Positions 12,419 to 23,758 of a DNA stretch of 64,000 bases are shown one piece after another. A program made the translations under genes and the position numbers. Position 1 is the stretch's first letter. The number at the start of each line of letters is the position of its first letter. The notes under the pieces were generated by a model. The model was given only the letters and a program-made list of their open reading frames with translations, did no database searches and was not told where the DNA came from. This stretch comes from Vitellaria paradoxa (Eukaryota; Streptophyta; Magnoliopsida; Ericales; Sapotaceae): contig CM034233.1 in NCBI GenBank assembly GCA_019916065.1, forward strand, positions 26,919,936-26,983,935, in the 5' to 3' direction.

Positions 12419-12550
12419 AACTCTCTTATGAGAATATAAATAAGCAATGTCTCGTGGTTAAAGTTGAATTGACTACGAATGATTAACTCTCTTATGAGAA
12501 TATAAATAAGCTATGTCCCATGGTTGAAGTTGAATTGACTGTGAATGATA
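12419..12550. repeat. 66-bp tandem duplication
   Basis: Units 12419-12484 and 12485-12550 both begin AACTCTCTTATGAGAATATA and differ at about seven positions. The duplication sits directly downstream of the microsatellites, as expected of replication slippage. Confidence 0.85.
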
Positions 12551-13017
12551 ATGAGGTTAATGCATTGCCAAGCTATTTGGTGAATGTCGGGTAAGAAATT
12601 AATAATAATGAGTTTAAAAATGGATGTGCTGAGGAACCTATGGTTAGCAAAAGAACACAAAAGGCTATACGTAATTGGAAAATTGGTAAGCTCATTGGTT
12701 TGCAAAGCTAGTCACCATGAAGAATGAATTATTGATATAAGCTTGAGCAATAAATTGAGAGAAAAGTGAATGGGCTACTACTCGGGGGTAAGTTTATTCA
12801 TTGAACTTATTCTCTGAAGAAAGGTTTGAACTTATTTAATTTTTAGGAACACAATAGGAATGGGAAGCTCCTTGAAAAAAAAGTTAAAAAGATGGATAAG
12901 GGATAAAAACATTAACATCCTAGGCTTGCAAGAAACTAAGATGAAAAATCTTGACGATAACACTGTTATGAATATTTTGGAATAGCAGTGAAATTGATAG
13001 GGCTAGGAGGAATCCAT

Positions 13018-15193
13018 GGTATTAAAACTCAGTGTTACGTAACGGTATCCCCCATTACGTAATAGAATCACAGTGCTAAACTGTAGCCACATTATAGGGT
13101 GTAGAGTGATAATTACACCATTACGGCACAGTGTATTGACCATTCCAACAACGTTACATGGCGTCACGACTCTGTTGAAGGTAGAAATCGCTACAAAAAT
13201 TAAAGAATCTCACAAAAACTAAAAGAAAATGTTTGATTTGAAACCATCTACATCTTTCAACAAAGATACCAAAAAAAAAAAAAAAACTCCTACCTTTTCA
13301 TCAAATCTTTGAACCTGAAATCTAAAAATAAAGCCCTAATTTTTCAACAAAATTCTAAACCAAAGTTTTAGAATAAAGAAGAAACACCTGATTTGGAACT
13401 TGTGAGAAATCAAAAATTGTGAAAAAAATTGAATCATTGAAGCCTTCTAGTTTCAAATTAACATTAAGCAAACAACTTCGTTTATTCATGTTTTTCTAGC
13501 TTTAGCTTTCAGTACCAGATCTTGTTATTTTCTTCTTCAAATTTTCTCTTCTCCTCTTCTAATCTATGGATTATTGTTACAAAAATTGTGAAACAAATTT
13601 TGAAAGGTAAAATCAAAGAAAGAAATTGAAGAAGCGAAGCGAAGCAACTAGAACAGAGAACGAAGAGTTTGAAGAAGAAGAAGAGTGTAGAAGACGGTAG
13701 AAGATCGAAGAATCTGCAAAGTTGCTATTCATTTAAGGTGGTGGGTAAATGGGTTCTTGGGGTAATGGAGTACATTGATTGTTGGTACGTAGTTAATTGA
13801 GAAGTAATAAATAAATTAGTTTTGATATATAATATTAATATATAAATATAATATATTATATTTAGTTAATTATATTAAATTATTTTTAATTATAATTAAA
13901 TATAATAATTAAAATTTTATATTAAATATATTTTGTAATTTATATAATTATTAAAAATTATTAATTAAACATCACTTTTCTTTTTGAAAATTTTAAGCAT
14001 CACTATTATACCATTACATATGATAAAAAATATCAATTATACTAAAAATCATATTAAATTATAGTTGTAATAAATTTAATATAATATAATTAATAATATT
14101 ATTATATTAACGTAATAAATAATTTATATTAGTTATATTAAATGATATTAATTAAGTATTTTATAGTACAAATTATTAATTAAGCATCATTATTATACCA
14201 TATTAACAAAAATATTAATTATACTAAAAGTTATATTAAATTTAATTTAACTTAATTAATAATATTATTATATTAATATATATTATATAATTTATATTAG
14301 TTATACTAAAAATTATTAACTAAAAAGCTGTTATACCATAACATATTAAAAAAAATATTAGCGCACTAAAAGTTATATTAAATTATAATTGTAATAAATT
14401 TAATTTAATATAATTGATATTATTATATTAATATGTTATATAATTTATGTTAGTTATATTAAACATTATTAATTAAGTATAAATGTTATACATAACATAT
14501 TAACAAAAATATTAATTAAATATAATTATAATAATATAATAATACATTACATAATTTATATTTGTTATATTAAACATTATTTATTAAGTATTTTTTTTAA
14601 ATTATTAATTAAGGATAATTGTCATACCATAACATATTAACAAAAATATTAGCTACACTAAAAATTATGTTAAATTAAATTAAATTTATTGTAATTAATT
14701 AAACTTAATTTAAGATTTTAGCTATATACATATATAACACCAAACATTTAAATTTTATATTATGATGATACAAAATAATAAAATAATATAATACAAAAAT
14801 TTTATTTTGTAGGTAGCAATGTCACCTCAATCAAATATTGGGAGTGATGGTAGTGGTACTACAAATAGTGCTGGTGGTGAAGCCACCTTTAAAATTAATC
14901 CTAATGATTAGATCATTTTGTGATTTCTAACACCCATTGACAATATGCATTACTTGAAATGCAAATTTTGTAAAAAAAAATTATTAAATTAAACATTACA
15001 CGTGTGAAGCAACATTTTGACTATATTTATACATTTTAATTGTTAAAATATCAAAAACTACCTAATTTAGGTAAATTGTGAATATAAAAAAAAATCACAC
15101 TTTCAATTTCCGTTTTGATTATGCGGCACCCGTTATATTTCATTTCTACATTATCGTGACCGTTACCGTTAAACATCCGTATTTTTTAAAACC
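13018..15193 (+). mobile_element. Non-autonomous hAT-like element with a BED-finger remnant, inserted in the LINE endonuclease
   Basis: Boundaries are inferred from similar inward-reading ends, GGTATTAAAAC at 13018 and GGTTTTAAAAAATAC at 15193, and from interruption of the LINE endonuclease frame. No clean 8-bp duplication was found; a CCATGG lies at both edges. About 14818-15040 encodes a BED-type finger remnant (MHYLKCKFCKKK, then RVKQHFDYIY) with in-frame stops. The segment 13800-14760 is almost pure A/T with repeated TTAATTAATATTATTATATTA-like units. No other transposase part remains. Confidence 0.55.
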
Positions 15194-16016
15194 ATGGAGA
15201 ATCTTGTTCTCTTGGAATTCAAAATCTTTCAATGTCACTTGTACATTAATTAGATCTAGATGGTTGGCTTCCAAAAGGAATCTAATAGCAGTTCATTTTG
15301 AATTTTTTAAATGAACTTTTTATGATCCCATTTACAAGGCTGCAAGCAATGTTTGTTTGGGATGAACTCTTAAGTGTAATTGCAGGAGCCTTGGCTCTTG
15401 GTTGGAGATTTCAATGAAATCTTGTATACGAAGGACTAAAAAGGCTGCAATGTGGGAGAAAATTTACCTAGGGAAATTATAGAACCTCGAGTAAAATCGA
15501 AAAAGCTTTTGTGTTATTTCAATGGATTGCCTCATGGCCTCATTTGTTGCTCTAGGAACAACAAAAGAGGTCCTTCTTCTGATCACCGTCCTATTCACAT
15601 TGGGAGTGCTAGGAAATTTTAGAGCCCAAAACCCTTTGCAAGTCAGGACTGCCGGTGGACAGCTGTTGGGAAAGAAAAGATTTTCATAATGTGGTCAAAT
15701 CAATGTAGGAGGAAGAATATGGGAAGATGATCCTTCATCATATGACCTTGGGAAAAATTGAAGAGCCTAAGGATGAAACTCAGTAAATGGAACAAATGTG
15801 CATTTGGGAATGTGGTTGAAACGATCAAACTAGTGGAAAAGGAAGTTGAAGTGCTTGATAAACTTACTGAATAAAGGCCACTTTCTGATGCTAAAGTATT
15901 TATTAAGTGTGAGCTCTCATCAGCTTTGGGGTGATTATAAACTTAATGAGATAATGTGGAGGCAAAAAGCAAGGTTATGTTGGTTGAAATTAGGTGACAA
16001 AAATACACATTTCTTC

Positions 16017-16276
16017 TGAGGTCGGGAAGAAACCCGCAATCGCTACCCATGGGTACGCACTAGGTGAAGCCCGTCCCGTGGCCCTAGCCGGCAAAGAACC
16101 ACGAGGAGGTAAACCAGCCTAAACAAGCCCTGGCTGACCGGCTTAACCGAAAAAGCTGTTAGATAACCCTCCACAATTAGATGAAGGACTGCCCCAAGAG
16201 GAGTCGAACTTGGGACCTATTGGTCCCAGACCCTTCAGCCTGCCATCCGAACCAACTCGACTATCCCTTTCGGAGC
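16017..16276 (-). mobile_element. tRNA-derived SINE, inverted copy
   Basis: Read on the minus strand it starts AGGGATAGTCGAGTTGGTTC (A box), has AAGTTCGACTCC (B box), and continues with CTTGTTTAGGCTGGTTTACC and GGCTAGGGCCACGGGACGGG. The imperfect flanking duplication is CACATTTCTTC (16006-16016 and 16277-16287). It lies inside the LINE relic and is the same family as 11484-11733. Confidence 0.85.
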
Positions 16277-16524
16277 CACATTTCTTCCATATACTACGGC
16301 AAGCTTCAGAGGCAAGAAGAATATGTTACAATGCCCGAAAGTTAATAATATTATCCTTTTTGACCCTAATTGATTAAATTAAATTAAATTAATTATTAAT
16401 TTAATTAATTGAACTAATTCCATTTAATTATATTATTTATTAAAAATAATTTTAATTTAATAAAATATTTTTGAATAAAATAATTCATTTTAATACGAAG
16501 CAACAAAAAAAGCCGAAGTGCTTA

Positions 16525-16742
16525 GGGCCCATTTGGAAAATTAAAAAAGTTAGAGTTTTTGACAACTGTGATTCTTTTGCATTTGATAAAACCATATAAG
16601 TTGACAAAGTTTGAAGAAAATTAAAAACAGTAAGTAATTTTGTGTGTGGGTTAATTTTTTTTTTAAGACATCTGATAAAAATTGAAAAAAAAAAAAAAAA
16701 AGTTAAAAAAGTTGGAATTTCTTGGAGGAGCCAAACGAGCCC
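16525..16742. mobile_element. MITE with inverted GGGCCCATTTGG-type ends
   Basis: Left end GGGCCCATTTGG and right end, read inward, GGGCTCGTTTGG are inverted repeats with two mismatches. TA flanks both sides. About 218 bp, AT-rich, non-coding. The superfamily cannot be fixed from the short flank. Confidence 0.7.
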
Positions 16743-16744
16743 TA

Positions 16745-17288
16745 AATCGTGCAGATTTAAGAGTATGTTAGGTTGCCAACGGTAACGAAAATAAAATGAA
16801 AACGAAATTTCAACAGTTCATGCCAAATAAACTGAATGAAAATTTCTTTTACTAGTGCATGCATGGATATATTTGGAAGTGAAATTTTCTTTTGAAAATA
16901 CTTTAAACTAATAGGAACAACTCTTTCAATCCATATAATACAAAGAATTCCTATTTCTGTGAAATAATCAAGTATCACATCGAAATTTGAAACTTACAAT
17001 TTCACAAACATGAGAATTTTTAGTTAAAAAAAAAAAAATCTATGAACAAAAATCAGCCAAACATGAAAATTCTTGGGTCACTGAGAATTTCCATTTTAGT
17101 TCCTGAATTTAATGTTCAATCAAACACACATCGATGATTAACCATAAAAGCATTACCATCAGTCACGATTTACATTGGCAAATTCCTTGGCCACAAGGGA
17201 GATCCATATGCATGCACAAGAATCACAACCCAGATAGGCATGCCATTAGAGAGAGAGATAGAGAGAGAGCGCACCAATTAAGGGGTGC
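16745..17288. other. Region downstream of the QPT stop codon (3' UTR and intergenic)
   Basis: No further coding exon fits after the TAA of the QPT gene. The nearest part will be its 3' UTR, but I cannot place a polyadenylation site. A short (GA)n run is at 17249-17272. Confidence 0.45.
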
Positions 17289-20200
17289 TTATGCTCTTTT
17301 TGTCCGCCTTCCAACCTCAAGCGCCAGCTCTGTATCAATTTTGAGGGAAATATCGAGTGCCTTCACAGAATGTGTCAATGCACCACTGCAAAACATAAAC
17401 AAACAAGATATGCTGAATTATTTATTCTTTTATTAAAAAAATTAAAAGCTGCTATAAATTAAGATAACTAAAAGAAAATTTGCCTTAGACTAGAAAAACT
17501 AATCTTAACAAAATGCCAGAAAGATTCCTCATGTCATGTGCCACAGACAATTCTCGCATTATAGCTTTAGATAAAACTCAGACATGATCCATTTACAGTA
17601 ACAATTATATTTATTGGTTGGCTGGGAATAAGATTTAGCTAGTTGAGATCCTCCCTGCATTTAAATGTTCAGAAAAGCTCATTTGTTATCTCTTGAGAGT
17701 TTCCATCTTCCAAACACACCTATGGGTGTTTTTGGAACAGCAAGGTTAACAAGCAGGTTGAAATGATAAAATACAAAATGGCTAGGAGTCTCAATTCCTC
17801 CATTCTACAAATTTGAAGGTGTTCAACAATAATGTTCTGCTATTTGGTTTGACGTTATCACAAATGGTAATTCATCTTTACTGTCTTGAGTAAACTACAG
17901 GTGGGGACCACCTCTTGTGAATGGCATAATACACAAGAAAGAGGTTCTTCACAGGCCCAGAAAATTTCGTTTTCACAATACATCTCCATCGGCCGAGTGA
18001 ACTCTCCCCGCAATATACTTTTGTATAAAACCCCAAACCCCAACCTCGTTGAATGCGATTATAGAGTAACATCATTACCTAGAAATGTATGTCACCCCGG
18101 TTTGCCCAATTTTGTGCACCGTTTCAAGGGTAACATTTCCAGATGCCTGCCACAATGAAATCAATATGCAATTGTAAATGCTTGCAAACATAAGATTCAA
18201 TCTCTCTGGAAATGATTATAATGCCATCAACACAACCAGCCAATTTCAATGGAGCAAATGGCAGTCAAAAAACACAAAAGGATAGTACTGTAGTGATATT
18301 TTCCATAAAACCTACCAAAAACAAAATATTTTCTATAAAAAAAAGCCTGCCACCAGATGCTGTTAAAGAATAAGATTGACAAGGATAAGAAATAGCATGA
18401 ATGTATTTCAAAATGGAACAGCAAAATGTATATACTGAAATTCAAACAGCCTGGTAGGGCTTGGATGATGATTTCAAGACTCAGAGCAGTGATTTATTAG
18501 ATCACAGCAATATCCAAAACAAACTGTATGGCCCTAAATAGATCAGAAGGAGAAAGGAGCCCTGCAGCTGGAATTAGCACAAAATGGCCAATTGATAAGA
18601 AGGATTGTACATACAGCATTTCCAGGATAAATTAAATTCAAGAACAAATATTTGATTGATCTGGTAGGCTTTACTGGGAGTGGGAATCAGGCATTAACTG
18701 ACATTGACAGTTCCAGTTCATACAAGGACCAACAGAAAACTACAAAGCAAATAAATAAATGTGAATAACTAATAGGAAATACCTCAGTCTCAAATCTTCC
18801 ATTGATCAGATCTACAGCCTCTTTAAGCATTGACACATCAACCTCCCCACTTGATTGTGGGACAACCATATTATCCAGCATTATTCTTGTCAATGAAGTT
18901 TTTGTTTGAGAAGCATATTGTAATACCTCATTTACTTCCTCAAGTGTCCGGGTTTCAACCTGGGAGCAGATGCATTAGTTTCATTAGTATATACAAATTT
19001 GCCACAAGATGCATGCCCTTATGCATGATTGCAAGTACAGATGTGTAACATTTGCAATGCAGAAGAAGGAGAGGATTCACTTTTCAAATAGCAATTAAAA
19101 TAAAAAAGTAGTTGAGAACAATCAAACAATTGGAAAACACATCATTATCCAATAGAGTGATCAAAAGATAATCATATATAGGATTGAGGTCTACAATCCA
19201 CTGAATCCAGCAGAAACTTTAAAAGTTGAGAAGACTACCTCAACCCCCATGTGAAGATTGTTTTCCTCTAAATACAGGTCCACAGCCCTGAGAGCATTTT
19301 TAACCCCTCCAGCAACTGATATATGATTATCTTTTATCAACACCATATCAAATAAACCCATCCTATGATTCCGACCTCCACCGATAAGAACCTGTTAAGA
19401 GAAACAGATACCCAAAAAAAAAATTTAATTAAATAGAAGTAAACTATACACAGCACAACTATGAGAAGCATAAGCAAAGTTAGTGATTCGCACTGCCCAC
19501 TTGTCCACGAGGCGTAAACCTGGTGCTGTTTTTCTCGTCTCTAATATGTATGCAGGATGTGCAGCATCAGCCATTGCCTGCAACAAACTTAGGCATTTAA
19601 AGTCTTCATTGCCACATTGAATTGATCATACCACTGCTTTGTATAAAAAAAAAAACTACATTCAATCCGTTATTCATCCATTAATATACAATAGAATTCC
19701 AAAATTTGTTATCAACAGCCAACACAGCATCTTACTATTCTAGTTTGTTATAGAAATTAAATATCATCATATTTTATTAAAATTAGACTTCATTAAATCT
19801 ATCATGAAACGACCATTTTAAATTTTAAATTCTGTTATTAAACTATTTGCTGCCAACAGCTGAGAATGCTTCTTCTTATATTTTAGTCTGTTACAAAATT
19901 CATTTATCATCATAATATTTTTAATTTCATGTAGAAGCAAGTAAACTTGTATTACTGATAAATGATGACTAACAAGTTCAATGCTTAACAAGTGTAATGT
20001 TCTCAATAGAAATTGAATAGCTTCTCTTGGCAATTAATATTGTTCAAGTTTATTTTAAAATCCAAACATAATTGCACCCGTGTTTGTTAACAATATCCAC
20101 TCATGAAGGTCCGAATTAGGGTAGAAAATAACATGACCACAGGAATGCAGTAATTGATCCTTGTTACTCCCATGCTAGGGAGGAAGGAAGGAAAGGAAAA

Positions 20201-21082
20201 ATAGGAAAAAATAGAAAATAAAAAAGAAGTAAAAAGAATAGGTTGCAGCACCTTAGTTAAAGTTGCTATTCCACTCATCCTCTGCATAAAGTTAAGTACA
20301 ATCCTTTCAGCCATAACAATGCTGTGTGACCGTCCTGCGTGTTCTCAAAAAAGTGGGACAAAAACTAGGGCTTAAGAAACAAAACCTAGAAGAACTTTCT
20401 CCATTTGCAACTTAGGAGCACTTTCTGTGTTTACCTTGGACCTTGCCAAACTGCAGTCCTTTCCGAACATGGTCTCCATCTTTTCTTGACCACTCCACCT
20501 GATATCAGTGCACATACAACAAGAATAACCAAGCATTCCAAGCTACAAACCAGATACATATTTAAGATACCAAAACCTCTATGCCTCCGTACCTTTAGAT
20601 TAGGATCAACCTCGTTGAATACCATCTCTGCCAGTGCAATGCCAGCAATGATCCCATCCTCCTTTGCCAAGAAATGGGCTTCCACTCCCATGTCCCGTGG
20701 AATCGTGGCCATGCATGTCACATCCCCTGCATTTGAAGCCATATGGTGAAAAATACTATAAAATTTTGGTTAAAAACATTGATCATTCATCTGTCTTTAT
20801 AGAAACATCTAAAATCAAAATCAAACATTAAAGAAACTACAGTTTCAAAATGGAATTTAAGTTGAGAGAAAATATCGTTTAATCTACATGAGATTCAATG
20901 AGTTAAAACGTCTTTGCAAGAGAAGCACAGAAGATAAAGAAAGTAATTAAACCTCGATCCCCGGCATCCTCAGCTAGGGCAAGCTTTATGACTCCCTTCA
21001 AATTGTACGTAAGGTGATAAGGAGGTTTTACAGCTATGGATTCAATTGATATTCCAGGATTTCTAATTCCAGCTGCAGACAT
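17289..21082 (-). CDS. QPT: Quinolinate phosphoribosyltransferase (nicotinate-nucleotide pyrophosphorylase), nine coding exons
   Basis: Converts quinolinate and PRPP to nicotinate mononucleotide, CO2 and PPi in plastidial de novo NAD synthesis. Coding exons (minus strand, in order): 20953-21082, 20593-20726, 20435-20498, 20252-20334, 19494-19577, 19239-19391, 18783-18959, 18079-18146, 17289-17385. All eight introns are GT-AG, and the lengths sum to 990 nt with no frame break (329 residues plus TAA). Visible motifs: EDAGDRGDVT (about 39-47), [39 protein letters not shown] (E150), [12 protein letters not shown] (169-180), KDNH (185-188), LDNMV (244-248) and the C-terminal EVGRRTKRA. The start shown is the ATG of MSAAGIRN. 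The frame stays open upstream as LIVK after a TTTCAG acceptor (exon edge about 21095), matching the VKMSA context of plant enzymes with a plastid transit peptide. A first exon encoding that peptide probably lies upstream, but I could not find it. This is the only intact host gene here. Confidence 0.95.
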
Positions 21083-21095
21083 CTTAACAATCAAT

Positions 21096-21758
21096 CTGAA
21101 ATTTCCCAAATAGTGAATGGGGATAACAGCGAACAGAATTAATCAAATACTCTATTTATGTATTCAAAGATATAAATAAACCTTGAACACGTAGATAAAT
21201 GAGGTGAAACAAATCTAGAGATGGAAATGACCCCGAACATTGTTAGTTATCTTGTAAAGCTCTTTTATAGATCACGTGGTACAAGCACATTGCTATATTC
21301 TTTTCACTGGGCTACTTCCACCTAATGCAATCAGCAAACAAGAGATCTCCTTTGTACTTTTGCTCGTGTATAGGAAGAAGATATCAAAGATAGACCTAGA
21401 ATACAAGAAGATTACGGTAACAGTATGTGAGCCACATATTTATCCCCCAAAAAAAAAAAAAAAAAAAAAAGTAAGTATGGAGCCACATGGTCTACACATC
21501 CTTGGCAAAGTTATTTGCCCCTGAAAATTTATGAAAAAGGCACGGGCGTTTGTTTAGGTTTTTAAGCATACTTTACCAAAGCATTTACATTCAACCTCCA
21601 ACGAACATCCACAATGAGAATGTTGACCATAATACCATTTCAGTGTTCAACACAATTTCAGCATGCCCGAGATGACCATACACCCAAAATGACCCGAGTG
21701 TTGATCTTAATACTTCTTCAGTGTATAGATCAGTTTCACCGTGCCTATATACACTAAT
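21096..21758 (-). other. Upstream region or first intron of QPT
   Basis: Begins with the presumed splice acceptor (TTTCAG, minus strand). No transit-peptide exon with an open frame and the required donor phase could be found. Holds a poly-A/T run at about 21450-21470. Confidence 0.5.
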
Positions 21759-21994
21759 GCTATGTTTGGAATATGGATTTGTGGAGGGACAAAATAAGTG
21801 AAGGAAAAATAGAATTGCACATTCATATTATTTTGTTATACTTAACTAAGTAAAAATTTGACAAATGTCAAATTTGTTATATTCTTATTTCTCTAACCGA
21901 AAAATGAAACAAATTTGGCTTTTTAATGCGAATGTGCAATATTATTTTTCCTTCAATTTTATTTTCCCTCCACAAAAATCATGTTGCAAATAGC
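21759..21994. mobile_element. MITE upstream of QPT
   Basis: The left end GCTATGTTTGGAATATGGAT followed by TTGTGGAGGGA, and the right end read inward GCTATTTGCAACATGATTTT followed by TGTGGAGGGA, form inverted repeats of about 30 bp. The interior is AT-rich with no coding. It lies in the putative promoter or first-intron region of QPT. No target duplication is clear. Confidence 0.7.
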
Positions 21995-23758
21995 CAGTAA
22001 TTTGTCATCATTTTATAGACCCACTTTCACATACAATCACAATTGTTGTCCTTTCCATCAACCTTTATCCCTAAGATAACACTCCAATCACATGAAGAGT
22101 TATCCTAATACCCCATTTGCAGTTCGACAGTTTCAAGGTCTGCCCATGGTTTACTGTATTCAGAACTCAGTAATTCAACTCTGAATGACTTGGATTATAA
22201 ATGAAAGTTTCCCCTTAAAAATTTGAAAATAAAAAATTATATAAATGGACAGCACCAACTTTGTTCTATATCAATTGAATAATATGGTTCCACACCGCCC
22301 ATATATCTTCAAATTCAACTCTTTTTTTTTTCTTTAAAAGCAGTGTGCCATCTATGATTGCTCCCCTCAGGTAAAAGTCTGGCTCCGCCAAAAGGAAGCA
22401 AATGAACTAATCATATTTATTTGGGAAAAAGAAAAAAAAAAACCCAAAAAAAGAAAAAAGATTAAAAGCAAAAGAAAATGAACAGAACCCAGATAAACAA
22501 TTGGACCATCAACAATTACAGCAGGAAATCTAGATCAAACGAGCAGATAAATAACAGGAATTATCTAAAAATTAAGAAAAATATACAAAGAGTTAACTAA
22601 AAATTAAATGGGTTTCTCTGAAGGACCTCTTTGGTGGCACACTCAGAAGCATAGGGAAGGACGAAGTTGACAGCGATTTTGGAAAGGAACAAAGAAGGAG
22701 TTGAAGCACGGGGCGTCATACACGAAGGTTAGAGTTTTACCAATCAAAGCAGTCTTAGCAGAGCACTCCACGGCGACTGAGAAGGCGAGGCCCTCTGGCC
22801 CTTCCTTTCCCTTAATTGCATAGGTTCCGTTTGGTTCTTTTTTTTCCCCGGGGGGGGGGGGGGGGGGGGGGGGGGGTTTGTTGTTGTTGTTGTTAAAGAA
22901 GGTCATTTTTTTTTGCAACATTACCAATTAAAATTTCGAACTTTTTATTAAAAATTATTACAAATTACTAAAATTTTCTTTAATTTTGACTAAACAACCA
23001 AAAATTACCTAAAAAAACTTCTACTTTTACAAACACACCAAGACTATATTTAAACATGAATTTGTAAAGTTTTTGTACTCTCAAATAAGTAAAAATTAAA
23101 TTTTATTAATAAATATTTATTTACTATAATCTCATTCTCCTATATCTGAATATACTAGATGACCAATTCGATTTGCTTACCAATGTACGTGAGGAACTCA
23201 ATTTGTATAGTGAGAAAATGATACCCTTTACTACAAAAATTTGATAAAGGGTAATGGATTTGTTTGATTTTCATAAAAATCTGAAATGGGTTTGTTTTAT
23301 GTGTTTGTAGGTATATAAGGTTCAGGCGTTTTCATTTGTGTGCGATTAAAAAAATAAAAAAAAACAGAACAAACAAAAAAATGATCAAACGAACACAGAG
23401 TAGCTTGCAATGCAAATGACCACGATGCAACTTTAGGAGGCTTTTCTCTGCCTTCAATCAACTGTATTTTGCGACTCCGGGCTACTAATGCTTCGAAGTC
23501 TAGATACAGAGATGTTTTGAAATAAAACACAATTTTAGCCATTCATAAGATTATATATTTTGAAATCTTGAGCTTCATTAAATTAAAAAAAAATTTAAAT
23601 AAACCAAACACATATTCTAAATCGGAAACTCTTCTCTAGTCTATATAACATTGCTAAAGAGAGACCGACAAATAATAAAAAAATTCAAATTTCTAATTAA
23701 CAACTAAAGCCTAGATTGATAGTTGATAAAACTAAATTAATGAAATTTTCTCCATTAA
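21995..23758. other. Stretch without an assignable gene; unidentified open frame on minus strand
   Basis: A minus-strand open segment at about 22643-22830 has balanced composition unlike its AT-rich surroundings and reads KGKEGPEGLAFSVAVECSAK, then a TALIGKTLTFVYDAP block. I cannot assign it to a family. It could be an exon or gene fragment. The upstream proline run in the same frame is only the translated G tract. Another minus open frame at 23297-23542 is likewise unassigned. Confidence 0.35.
22850..22876. repeat. Homopolymer run of 27 G
   Basis: 27 consecutive G, preceded by a T run and CCCC and followed by TTTG and TTG repeats. Exceptionally long for plant DNA. It may form a G-quadruplex, or its length may be a sequencing artefact. 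Confidence 0.9.

Larger units (their letters stand above)
11760..16370 (+). mobile_element. LINE-1 type non-LTR retrotransposon relic (endonuclease part), heavily interrupted
   Basis: The conserved start of an L1 apurinic endonuclease is read at 12840-12985 (INILGLQETKMKNLDD). The protein continues after a 2.2-kb insertion with TLIRSRWLASKRNLI near 15240 and the catalytic EPWLLVGDFNEILYTKD near 15390. Then come SDHRPIHIGSARKF, WNKCAFGNVVETIK and, past frameshifts, KNTHFF at about 16000, continuing after a SINE to about 16350. The RT domain is absent. The region 11760-12840 may be ORF1 and linker but is too decayed to be sure. The start coordinate is approximate. Confidence 0.65.

Noticed and set aside
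22643..22760. Candidate plastid transit exon for QPT in a second frame (MTPRASTPSLFLSK)
   Set aside because: No splice donor in the required phase precedes its stop codon.
22700..22927. Minus-strand frame with polyproline and polyasparagine
   Set aside because: The repeats are the translated G and TTG tracts; no protein family is recognisable through them.
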